Shown piece by piece: positions 25,720 to 36,531 of a stretch of 64,000 nucleotides of DNA. The stretch comes from Coriaria nepalensis (lineage: Eukaryota > Streptophyta > Magnoliopsida > Cucurbitales > Coriariaceae): assembly GCA_027186245.1 (NCBI GenBank), contig CP114485.1:2046001-2110000 (forward strand). The letters run 5' to 3'. Below the pieces are notes generated by a model. The model was not told the DNA's origin. It did not search any database and saw only the letters and a list, made by a program, of their open reading frames with translations. Numbering within the stretch: the stretch's first letter is position 1; each line of letters opens with the position of its first letter. The translations under genes were made by a program, and so were the position numbers.

Positions 25720-26991
25720 GTTAATGTATCAGAAATTCTCTTTCCCAACTGATTAGTAGATGAAGAGAGCAGAGAGATGAAGGTTAACTTTATACCCAGT
25801 GGGTGATTAGAATTCAATAAGTATTTGATTAGTCTATGATTTTAATAATTAAAACGAGTAAGTAACGGAGGTTACTAGGATGCATCCAGACGGAGATTCG
25901 ACCGGAGGGACATCAAACTCCGTTGGTTCTAACGTTTTCTTAATGGTCAATGACGGAATCTCGCACGTCGTACGTTTACTTCTCTTTATTTATGGGTTCC
26001 TTATTTATTATATTCACAAAAAGGAAGTTTGACCTAAGAAAATGTTCAATTTCCATCTTGGACCCGGCGGGTAATGAGACAGAGACTGTAGTTCGGGTCA
26101 AGGTGCGCTCGGATTTGGATTCGTTTCCGTATGGGTTCGGGTGTTCTCCAATCTCTCGCGGATCCGATCCATTAACCAATTTGCCCGCTAATCTCTATCT
26201 CTATCTCTATCTCTGTTTTATTTTATGAACGAGATAGAAGATTTGATCGTCATCGTCTTCGGCCTTATTCGTTGATTTTTCTGGTGGGTACGTCTCCTTC
26301 CCTTTATATTTTATGTTCGTTCAATCATTTTGCTTCCACATGCTTCCTGTTTCTTTTCTTTCTTTTTGTCGCTTACACAGATTCTCTGCCTGCTCCCTCC
26401 GTCTTTTCTGCTTCTCGTTTCAGTCTTTGACTTTTTCATTTCTTGTATTTAGTTCTCTACCCATCTCGCTTCTTTATTTCCTATACCCAATCTTCAATTT
26501 TTGGGTTGACCAAGACTGATTAACCATCTCACCACTTATGGTGTCTTGGACTTTATTTGATCGGAGTTATGAAAAGTCAGCTCCATCTTCTAGTCCTCAT
26601 TTTGGTAACTGGAAACTAACTTTGTGGTCTTCTCCTCAATGTATGTATTCTTATCACTCTCTCTGATAATCTTCTTTTAAATGTTGTAATTTCTGATGCG
26701 GGGTTAGTTCATAGTTGAGTAGTCCATGTAGTTAGTTTTCTCTGCAATTTTGAAATAATGGCTCAACGTGGGGTTACCATATAATTCTTGCCTTTGACAT
26801 TTTTTTTTTTGTGGTCCTCCTATGGACCTAATCATTTAAATTGTGCAAACAGGTTAGGGGGCTCAGCTACCAATTGCAGGCTGTAGAAAATTGGGATCCT
26901 TTATACTGCTCCATAAAAAAGTTTCTGAAGTATAGAAGTGTCCATTTCTAGACAGCTTTGATCCTTATAATATTTGAAAAATTCCCAAAAA
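25720..26991. other. Divergent promoter region of NQR and HPAT, including the probable HPAT 5' UTR
   Basis: No separate gene was recognised. The stretch upstream of HPAT is pyrimidine-rich. A 5'-UTR intron from about 26285 (CTG-GTGGGT) to about 26851 (AACAG-GTTAGG) is plausible but not provable here. Confidence 0.45.
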
Positions 26992-29270
26992 ATGATTGGG
27001 AGGAAGAACAATCCTGGTCAGACATCTCCCATAATTTTGGTTCTCTTGACTATTGGGTTTTTCTTTGCGACTTATAATCTGGTAGCAACCATAATCCACT
27101 ATAAGTCGGCCGGTGATTGGATTGGAAATGATTTCAATAGGAAGTTGTTGACTGATCCCATTGTTGAAATGCCTAAGAATGCAAAGAAATTCAGGAATTT
27201 CAAGTCACCCTTCCACGTTGCCTTGACAGCTACTGATGCTCCTTATAGCAAATGGCAGTGTCGCATTATGTACTACTGGTACAAGAAGATGAAAGATATG
27301 CCCGGATCTGAAATGGGAGGCTTCACTCGAATATTACATTCTGGAAACCCTGATAACCTGATGGATGAGATTCCTACTATGGTTGTTGATCCTCTTCCTG
27401 CCGGCCTTGATCGGGTGAGTTTGTTTTGTTTACCTGGTAGTGGTACTGTCTTTTTGGTTCCTTCCTGTACATGATGTGAGCACTTAGTCATATAGCATAA
27501 GCTCTGTATATTTCCCTGTTTTCTTCAAGTCTTAAAATACTAGTGAGTTTGATGTCATTAGAGACTGGAATTAATCTGATTTTGGAGTTAATTGGAAAAG
27601 TGCACGTTGTTTTGAGCAAAAAAAAAGGAAATCTATGTGATGTGGTTAAATTCGTACTTGTAAAGATGGTTGGAATGGTTCTAAGTGAATGATTCATCTT
27701 TTATCGGACAACATAACAAACACAAAATCTTGGCGAACTTTCTTTGTTACATTTCAAAGAGTTGCTCCTAGTTTATTTTTTAACTAGTCAATAATGTGCA
27801 TGAAATTTATTTTTAACTTCAGAATGTTCGTTTTGTCATATATTGAAGATCTGCACTATCGCATGATGATGTTCTTTTCTTTTTTCGTTTGTGTGTGTAG
27901 TGTGTGTGTGATGTATCTGCTAAATTGATATTTATATTTGCTTCAAAACTTCTTACACTACTGCTGGAATTCTCTATACTCAGGGATACATTGTCTTGAA
28001 CAGACCATGGGCCTTTGTGCAATGGCTTGAAAAGGCCACCATTGAGGAAGAGTGAGATATATATGAATTAAGGTCTAATCTCGTCTGTATTTTCTTGGCG
28101 TATGAACAAGCCTCCTTATTTTCTGCTGTTGCAGATACATACTCATGGCAGAGCCAGATCACGTTTTCGTCAACCCTCTTCCAAATTTAGCAGATGGAGG
28201 ATTGCCAGCTGCCTTTCCATTTTTCTACATTAGGCCTGATCAGAATGAGAAAATCGTCAGGAAGTATTTCCCCGAGGAGAATGGCCCTATCACTAATGTC
28301 GACCCCATTGGAAATTCTCCAGTGATTATCAGAAGGGTAAAATTCTCCATCGACTAACTTCCATATCGAAATCAGTTTCTTGATTTTCAATTTCATTATC
28401 GTCTTTTTAAAAAGCAAGTATTGTTAATATGATTGTTATTCAGGATTCGCTGGAAAAGATTGCACCAACCTGGATGAATGTTTCATTGAAAATGAAAGAG
28501 GACCCAGAGACAGATAAAGCTTTCGGATGGGTTCTAGAAATGTAATAAGGAACTCCAATTAGTTTGTAATTTGATGAATTCTTGTTGAAGGATCTTTGAC
28601 ACCTTTTTCCCCTTTCTTGCTTCTTGAACTGATAAGGTATGCTTATGCTGTTGCTTCTGCTCTGCATGGTGTTCAACATATTCTCCGGAAAGATTTCATG
28701 CTTCAGGTTGAACATCTATTCATTCGACTTCCCTTCCGTTAACACAATTGTACTCACTTTGCATATTTAGTTGCTTCTGCTCTAAGAATATTTTCGTCAA
28801 AATGTATCAGCCACCATGGGATTTGGAAATCGGTAAAAAGTTCATAATTCACTATACTTATGGATGTGACTACAATATGAAGGTAAAAGCATTTTGTCAA
28901 GTTGTGAATGTCTCATATGTATTTATTAATGTTACGTAGGCTTCAACCTGAGTTTGTTTGTTATGATCAGGGTGAGCTGACATATGGTAAAATCGGGGAG
29001 TGGCGATTCGACAAGAGATCGCATCTTCGCGGGCCTCCACCCAAAAACATTTCTATGCCCCCTCCCGGGGTTCCTGAAAGCGTGGTATGTAATTTGTACA
29101 TGTCTATAGAGACCTGATTATTCCATCTCCCATGGTTTAGCGAACTTGCTGATAAGGAAGGACATATTTATTATAATGTTCCAATGTTTGTTCTGTCTGT
29201 TGTGCAGGTGACGCTTGTGAAAATGGTGAATGAGGCTACTGCAAATATTCCCAACTGGGAGACGCAATAA
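26992..29270 (+). CDS. HPAT: Hydroxyproline O-arabinosyltransferase (HPAT)
   Basis: Golgi type II membrane glycosyltransferase that adds the first arabinose to hydroxyproline in extensins and CLE-type peptides. Exons: 26992-27414, 27984-28051, 28135-28336, 28444-28541, 28637-28706, 28811-28882, 28971-29084, 29208-29270 (1,110 nt, 369 residues, usual family size). The N-terminus MIGRKNNPGQTSP precedes one membrane anchor (IILVLLTIGFFFATYNLV). The catalytic region contains FHVALTATDAPYSKWQCRIM, GGFTRILHSG, YILMAEPDHVFVNPLPNLA, WGYAYA-region equivalents, PPWDLEIGKKFIIHYTYGCD and GEWRFDKRSHLRGPPP. The start is ATG at 26992, since the in-frame extension upstream has no ATG. The specific HPAT1/2/3 paralogue is undecided. 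Confidence 0.93.
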
Positions 29271-31192
29271 GATAGCTAGAGATTAATCTTATCTGAGAAA
29301 AAGTATACATTTTGGCTCGCTTGTAATTTAGATATCATAAATGTAAAACAAACCTTAGTTGAGTCACATATTGATATGAAATATGAAATACAACAACAAC
29401 AAATCTAATACTGGGTTTTGGACTACATCCATTCGGATCTTTCCTTCGGTATTATTTATTTATTTATTTATTATTATTATTCATATGATTCTCTCAGAAA
29501 AGCCATGAAACTTCCTCCTGCTTGGTCGAGTGAAACTGTGAAAGTGATGACAGCGAGCGTGATCTGTAAGACAATTTTGTGATGTACATGTACTGTCTGC
29601 CACTTACACACTCAGAGGGCTCCTTGTAGCTGTCGGCAGAGCAGGCCATGAAAGAAAGCCAACACCTCACTCTCCCTCCCGTGAACCCAAAAGGCTAAAT
29701 TATTTTTCCCTTCTTTTTTCTTCTTATCCTCTTCCCGGTGTTTGATGAGCTCAGCCTTACATGGACTGTTCTTCCATCTGACATCACATTTGCTCATTCT
29801 ACTTTATTACCGCACATATATGACATTCACCAGTAACTACAATGTCTTCCTTTTTAACCCCATTTTCTTGGAATTTCACCCCTTCCGCTCCATCACGTGC
29901 ATCTCTATGACACTCATCATAAACGTTTTCATTCGTTATTCAGAAAATGATGGGTTCTTGGATCCTAATGTTGTTAGTCTCTGTTTCTTCTCGTGATTGT
30001 GACCTTTTGTGGTAGGATATTATGTTACATTATAAATCAATTCACGGGGGTGACAGGGACTATTAGCTCATTAAACTCACATGCTCACTTCTGCATAAAT
30101 AACCTCACTATGAACAAACTCCACTCTCTCTCTCTTTTCTTATGTCGATCGATTGTGAAAGCCACGTTTCATACACCCTAACTTGTGAGTCTCCCTTGGC
30201 TTAGGTTGCTCTATCAAGGGCATGTTGCCTTTTTTGACCCGCCTGGCCGGATCCAGAGATTAGATGACCTCTATAGAGCTAAGAGCCAAAGTAGAGTCAC
30301 ATGCAATTTAAGGGCGTCTATCACTTATCGACAAAGTGCCCAGCAAGATATTTTGGCTCTCAAGTACAGAGCTTAGCTTGACGAGTACACGAGTTTAGGG
30401 CACGTCTCACTGGTAAGTAGTAATATAATGGAACCAACGAATCTTGGTTTGTAAGATTATAGAGGATCACTGAACAATCAAAATCAAGATTAGATAAAAT
30501 CAATCAGACGGTCAAAGTATTGAGTTGGAGAGTATAGTATCTTGTTTTATATAATAAACAAAGCTTAGAGTGATAATCATGTTTGAGAGTAATGAGATTC
30601 TCTTCAGTTTTGGACGCTAATACTTGGATTTAAGGTTCGGTGACAAAACAGTTCTCTAGATGGGATGATGAACTCACAAAATGATGACCCCTCTGGTTTG
30701 TGTTCTTCACATGTGTAACAGGACAATCGAATAATTTCACATTTTGCCGGTAATTAACATTACCATGCCCTTTAAAAACCTTCTCACAAGATTACACTTT
30801 TTTCGAGACATTTTTATGTACACATCATCGATCGTGTATGACTAGCGCTGAGGGGTAGAAGAGAAGTTGTGATAGAAAGAGAAATGCGACAAAGGGTCAT
30901 GTCTATTGCCTAATACATACGTACAAGCCAAAATGGAATACAGTCTGTCTGTGTTTATCAAACTAAATTGCCTTCACCATCACCTTCATCCTCCCAACTC
31001 TACTTGATCCCACTCCCCACTACTCTCCACTCTTTCATTCCCATCACCATAGCCCCCCACCCATAAGAAATAACACATACATACATTATTATTATAAATA
31101 ATAATAAAACATAATTTTCTACATCTATAAATACCTACTCTCTCTTCCACTCTCTAGACAACCTACATCTCTTTCATTCCGCTTATTCAGCC
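29271..31192. other. Intergenic between HPAT and AED3-like genes
   Basis: No gene was recognised in about 1.9 kb. It holds a (TTTA)n/(TTA)n stretch near 29450-29480 and AT-rich sequence close to the protease promoter. Confidence 0.5.
31125..31135 (+). promoter_or_regulatory. TATA box of the AED3-like protease gene
   Basis: CTATAAATACC lies 58 bp upstream of the start codon and is followed by a CT-rich leader, a standard plant TATA arrangement. Confidence 0.65.
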
Positions 31193-32598
31193 ATGAAAAC
31201 TCTCTTAAGCTTCTCACTTGTCTTGTTCCTCTTCAGCTTCTGTCAAGTGCAAGGGCTCGGACCCAAATCATGCGAGGTCCCAGACCAGAGTTCGACCCTC
31301 CAAGTGTTCCACGTCTACAGCCCATGCTCACCATTCAGGCCTTCCAAGCCACTCCCATGGGCAGACTCTGTGCTTCAAATGCTGGCCAAGGACCAGGCCA
31401 GGGTCCAGTACCTGTCCAGTTTGGTAGTAACCAAGAAAGCAGTGGTGCCCATTGCCTCTGGCAGGCAGATTGTTCAGAGCCCAACTTACATTGTACGGGC
31501 CAAGATTGGATCACCGGCCCAGACCTTCCTTGTGGCCCTTGATACCAGCAATGACGCCGCTTGGATTCCTTGTTCCGGCTGTATCGGCTGCTCCTCCACC
31601 GTATACTCGCCCGCCAAATCTACTACCTTCAAGCCTCTTCCTTGCCAAGCTTCTCAGTGCAACCAGGTACTACTTTTTGTACCGCCAATTTAGTACACAT
31701 CGAATGTTATTACTATTAATATTATTATTGTTATTATTAATTAACATGCACGTGACATTTTCAGGTACCGAACCCCACTTGCGACGGCAGCGCTTGCGGT
31801 TTCAACCTAACTTACGGCGGGTCCTCCCTGGCCGCCGATCTAGTCCAAGACACAGTCACCCTCGCCACCGACCCTGTCCCCGGGTACACCTTCGGCTGCA
31901 TCAAAAAGGCTACTGGCAGCTCACTGCCACCCCAAGGGCTATTGGGCCTGGGCCGAGGTCCGTTGTCGGTTTTGTCCCAAACCCAGGATCTATATAAGTC
32001 CACCTTCTCCTACTGCTTGCCCAGCTTCAAGTCCGTTAACTTCTCGGGCTCATTGAGGCTTGGGCCTGTTGGGCAGCCCATTCGAATCAAGTACACTCCG
32101 TTACTGAAGAACCCGAGAAGACCGTCGCTGTATTTTGTGAACTTGATCGGAATCAGAGTCGGGAGAAAGATCGTGGATATTCCTCAAAGCGCGTTGGCAT
32201 TCAACCCTACCACCGGCGCGGGGACCATAGTTGACTCCGGGACCGTGTTCACTAGGCTAGTGACGCCGGCGTACACGGCGGTGAGGGACGAGTTCAGGAA
32301 GCGAGTCGGCCGGACCGCCGCCGTGTCAACCCTAGGTGGCTTCGACACATGCTACAACGTACCGATCGTTGCGCCGACGATGACATTCATGTTCGCCGGG
32401 ATGAACGTGACACTGCGGCCAGAGAACTTGCTGATCCACAGCACAGCAGGAAGCACAACGTGTCTGGCGATGGCGGCTGCCCCGGACAACGTGAACTCGG
32501 TGCTGAACGTGATAGCGAATATGCAGCAACAGAACCACCGGTATCTGTTCGATATTCCGAACGGGAGGCTGGGGGTGGCGCGTGAGCAGTGCTCTTGA
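31193..32598 (+). CDS. AED3-like apoplastic aspartic protease (A1 family, nepenthesin-type)
   Basis: Secreted pepsin-like protease related to Arabidopsis AED3, an apoplastic protein linked to systemic immunity. Two exons, 31193-31666 and 31765-32598, give 435 residues. A signal peptide (MKTLLSFSLVLFLFSFCQVQG) is followed by a propeptide region. The first catalytic motif is ALDTSNDAAWIPC, with DTS in place of the classical DTG. The second is IVDSGTVFTRL. Cysteine-rich nepenthesin-type insert CSGCIGCSS, GLLGLGRGPLS, FSYCLPSF and C-terminal NMQQQNHRYLFDIPNGRLGV are all present. The DTS variant is shared, as I recall, with the AED3 subgroup, so it does not indicate decay. The reading frame is unusually GC-rich compared with its neighbours. 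Confidence 0.92.
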
Positions 32599-34594
32599 TT
32601 CCTCCTTTTTTGTGTTAATTTCAATAATTACTCGTAATCCGTTTCCGTCACGTGCTTAATTTTCAGTAGATCTGGAGTCGTGTTTAATTAATCCGTCAAG
32701 GTTAAATTCTATTATATGGTTAATATATTAATATTAATATTAATATTTATTAAGATTAAGATTAGTGAGTCGAGTAAGATTTTATTAGGAATTATTAGGG
32801 AGCAATGACATCATTTTATGGTTTTCAATTTTCATAGTAATCAAATCAATCACGGGCCTTGTATGAGTAGAGTAAATATTTGGTCACGACTTTAAATGAC
32901 ACCGACAATAGTAAAAGCAAAAGATTGGATTGATACTTTTTTCTTTCTAAGACAATGCTCGTGAGAATATTCCTTTGGCTATCTCTCACATCAAGGAAAG
33001 ATGCTGTCTCTAAGTTAAGCCGCAAGTCGTAACAATGTAATTAGTTACTGTCTTATCAAAGCTTCTACCTATATTATATATATATATATATATATATACA
33101 TCCATATATACATATATACACATATATGCTGTAAATTCTAAAATGTCAAAGAGAAATCATTTAGGTGCACTGTTTTCGCCAGGTAGGAAAAGCTTTTATC
33201 TTACTTTCAAGTTTCAACTAAGCATCCCATCAGATCGTGATATCCATCTGGTCTAAAACGAATCCTTCCAATCTTGGCAAAGTTTCTGCAATAGCTCAGT
33301 TGGCCAGAGCGTGTTCTGTTAACCACGGTGTTGTTAGAGGTTCGGGTTCTCCTTCTAACGCAATTTGTTTTTTTTTGACAAAACATTGAAGAAATAGTAT
33401 GCAAATTTGTTATATGTGTTTGATCAATAAATTATTTTTATATGAAGATGATTCATATACTATTTTTTTTAAGGGTTTTCAATAAGTTTGCAGTGTTAGC
33501 AATTGAAGATTTTTTTTTTTTTTTTTACCAGAAGGAAAGCAGTTAAAGGTTTGAAACGAAGAGGGGGGCATCTAGCTAGGCTTGGTCATCAATCTTTGTC
33601 ACTTAACTTTTGTAATCAGCAGGCATGAAATTCCTCTGCCTTGCCTGGCATCCTTTTACTGGTCTCCCAACCAAATGCCCAACCCACAAACCACAAATCA
33701 TATGGGCCAAATTGATGAGGTACTTTCGCAAAAGCCAAATCTTACTCCAAAAAGTGGCAAAACTTTCCCAAGTGGCAATGAATCCCACCCAAGTTTTCTT
33801 TTTATTTATTTTTTCTCCTCTTTCGAAGGAATCTAAAGGGCAGCTAAAGGTACCCGAGTGAGAATAGCACATTGGCGGGTGGAGATGGTGGTAGTGGCTT
33901 TGGCGGTGAATTAGTGATAAGGGAGGGAGAGATAGAGGTGGAAGACAGACCCACGTGACAGACTGACCCACCACCCGCTTGGCCCCACTGGATGTCTTAG
34001 TTGGCTTCCTATCAACGCTAACAGCCAAAATAACCCCAACTACAACAATAAAAACTATTACCCTCATCACCAATCATCTGATTCAAACTCATCCCACCGA
34101 TAAATTATAACCAAAATATCTTACCGTTCAATAACCATTATAGCCCTTTGAGTTTCTAATAAGAACCCAACTGCTCCCCTCCTTCCTGGTTATGGTTAGT
34201 GGTTACTGCTTAATGATGTTCTTTACCACCCTGAAAGTGCAAAAAGGAGAAGTAATCAGGTCTAAACATCATTCATCCATTCATTTGACAAAATTTTGAC
34301 GCTTTCTCAGTTGCCCACTAACTCACTCTCTGCCTTTTCTTATTTTCTTTCCCCCAAATGCGAATGCTAGTGGCTTTCTGTCTCCACTATGCCTTCTATG
34401 GCTTCCTCTCTCAGCCTTTGATTGGCCCACTAATGCTTTGAGCATCTTTTTCTCTATTTCTTCCTTTCTCTAATGCTAGTGCTTCTTTTTTCCTCTCTGC
34501 ACTTTCTTACTTGCTTCAACTTTCATTGGATTGTGTAGTAGAAGATGTTAGCAGCTAATTATTAACTAGGCCTAAACCCATAGTATGGGGAGAG
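32599..34594. other. Intergenic between the protease and trihelix genes
   Basis: About 2 kb without a protein gene. It includes an (AT)n microsatellite at about 33072-33099, poly(T) tracts near 33364 and 33511-33530, and the tRNA-Asn-like relic listed separately. Confidence 0.5.
33285..33360 (+). pseudogene. Degenerate tRNA-Asn(GTT)-like sequence
   Basis: The D arm (TAGCTCAGTTGG and CAGAGCG), the anticodon loop CTGTTAACCAC with GTT, and a T arm with GAGGTTCGGG and a 3' acceptor half CTTCTAACG all occur in tRNA order and spacing, closely matching plant tRNA-Asn. The 5' acceptor strand (before AATAGCTC) no longer pairs with the 3' strand, the upper anticodon stem has lost a base and the T stem carries a mismatch. 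It is best read as a tRNA pseudogene or tRNA-derived fragment. An in-line poly(T) follows at about 33367-33375. Confidence 0.7.
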
Positions 34595-35765
34595 ATGGAC
34601 AAAGAAACTAACCAACAAATCCCATCTCTCCTCCCTAACAATAACACAGCCTCCAAATTAGAAGACTCCCCCAGAAAACCCGGTGGTGGTGGTGGTGCTG
34701 CTGCTAGTGGCGGCGTTAGCGGCGGCGACAGGTTGAAAAGAGATGAATGGAGCGAAGGAGCGGTTTCATGTCTACTTGAAGCATATGAATCCAAATGGAT
34801 TTTCAGAAACAGAGCTAAACTTAAAAGCCATGACTGGGAAGATGTTGCTCGCTTTGTTTCGTCGCGAGCAAATTCCTCAAAGTCCGGTAAAACGCAAACG
34901 CAGTGCAAGAACAAGATCGAATCCATGAAAAAGAGGTACAGATCAGAGTCTGCAACCGCCGATACGTCTTCGTGGCCTTTGTATCCGCGTCTTGATAATT
35001 TGTTACGCGGAACTAGCCAACCACCACCAGCTGTGCTACTGCCGCTTTCACCACCTCCGCCTCCGCCCGATCATGATCTCCCTTCTATTATGCTCCTGGA
35101 AACGTCGCCTTCACCAGCGCCACCACTACCTGCTCCACCGGCTCCAGCTCCTCCAGTTCTTGGACAGACACAGCACTCCCACGGTTCTAACGGAATTGAC
35201 AGGATGGCGAAGGTCAGAGTAAAGAATAACCTACTGGTTAAACTTCCTTAAGGCTAGCTAGAAAGATACATGTAGTTAATTGATACAAGGTGTTTAATTT
35301 TAACAGGAAGACGGAGATGGAACCAAATCGGAACATTTATCGGAGAAGAAGGCGATAGAGAGTGACAGTAGCACACCGGTCCTAGCTTACAACGACAAGG
35401 ATAAAAAATGGAGGTCGAAAAAGTACTTGAAGATGAAGATGGAGAAGAAAAAGAGGCGAAAGAGATCGTCATCAGATCAAGATCAAATGGAGATAGCAGA
35501 AAGCATCCGATGGGTAGCAGAAGTGGTGGTGAGATCAGAACAAGCGAGAATGGAGATGATGAGAGACATAGAAAGGATGAGGATCGAAGCAGAAGCAAAG
35601 AGAGGAGAAATCGATCTGAAACAAACGGAAATAATAGCAAATACGCAGTTAGAGATCGCAAGGATCTTTGCGACTAGTGTTGGCAAGACTGGCACCGGTC
35701 CCGGCGGCAGAGGAGCAGGAGGAGGAGGATCTGTGGATTCTTCATTAAGGATTGGAAGATGTTAA
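34595..35765 (+). CDS. Trihelix (SIP1/ASIL-type) transcription factor
   Basis: Nuclear DNA-binding protein of the plant trihelix family, SIP1 clade (ASIL/ENAP relatives). Exons 34595-35212 and 35307-35765 give 358 residues. The N-terminal Myb/SANT-like trihelix is at about residues 48-118: DEWSEGAVSCLLEAYESKW, NRAKLKSHDWEDVARFV, QTQCKNKIESMKKRYRSE, WPLYPRLDNLL. A proline-rich linker follows (about residues 140-195). Exon 2 encodes a basic patch (KMEKKKRRKRS) and a long C-terminal coiled coil (about residues 275-335; MEIAESIRWVAEVVVRSEQA) typical of this clade, used for dimerisation. Glycine and alanine runs flank the DNA-binding domain. Confidence 0.9.
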
Positions 35766-36531
35766 TTGTTACAATTTATATATTAATTAATGAATCAATA
35801 ATTCAATATATAATTAACATTATGAGCTTGAGTGAGAATTTTAACTTGGTAAATAGGCTGTGTAGAAACTTGGTAGGGGTGAAACAATTACGCCTTTACC
35901 TCATCTCATATCATCTCATCTCATCTCATCTCATCTCTTCATCATTAAATCCCCTACTTACAACAATGTCTAATCGGTAACTAGATTGTATGAGATATAT
36001 AGAACAAGCTTTTGATGTTACACAGATTCTGCTGCTGATCTTAGAATTCTAAGGAACAAATGAGGTTAAGAAAGGATTAAGTGCCTAATTAGTTTTCTAC
36101 TTACTACCTAATCTCAACTGTTCTTTTTTCAAGCCGGAAGATCCAAAATCAATCTCACCACGTCAGTTTACTTTTTTACCAAAAACGATTAAAAATAAGC
36201 TGATCTCTCACTCCATAGCCATAATAGGCACTTATTAGGGAATGAATCATTTCTCTACTTTTATAAAGCATGCAAAGTGACGGATAAGTTTTAAAAAATT
36301 TCCACATTCACCCACTGAATAATAATATTAATCAGAAACATACAAAATAATTATGTGCTATATTTAGATGTTATATCAAAGATGCTGAGTAAACAAAACC
36401 CAATAATAGATATAGATATAGATATATACACTATAATACTATACGTATATAATAACTAGGGTCGAGGCTGGTGATAATGATATGATGCAGGTGAAGATCT
36501 TCAGCCTGAGCAAAACCCCTAATCCCCAATT
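35766..36531. other. Convergent 3' flanks of the trihelix and TFIIIA genes
   Basis: No coding signal. A (TCATC)n microsatellite of about seven units lies at 35901-35940, and a GATATA run at about 36407-36425. Confidence 0.5.
35901..35940. repeat. (TCATC)n microsatellite
   Basis: About seven copies of a five-base unit with one interruption, in the 3' flank of the trihelix gene. Confidence 0.85.

Noticed and set aside
26974..26991. N-terminal extension of HPAT (KNSQK)
   Set aside because: The extension has TTG, not ATG, at its start; the first ATG in frame is at 26992 and matches the family N-terminus.
31452..31997. 181-aa open frame overlapping the AED3-like protease
   Set aside because: It is out of frame with the protease exons, spans the intron, and is open only because the region is GC-rich.
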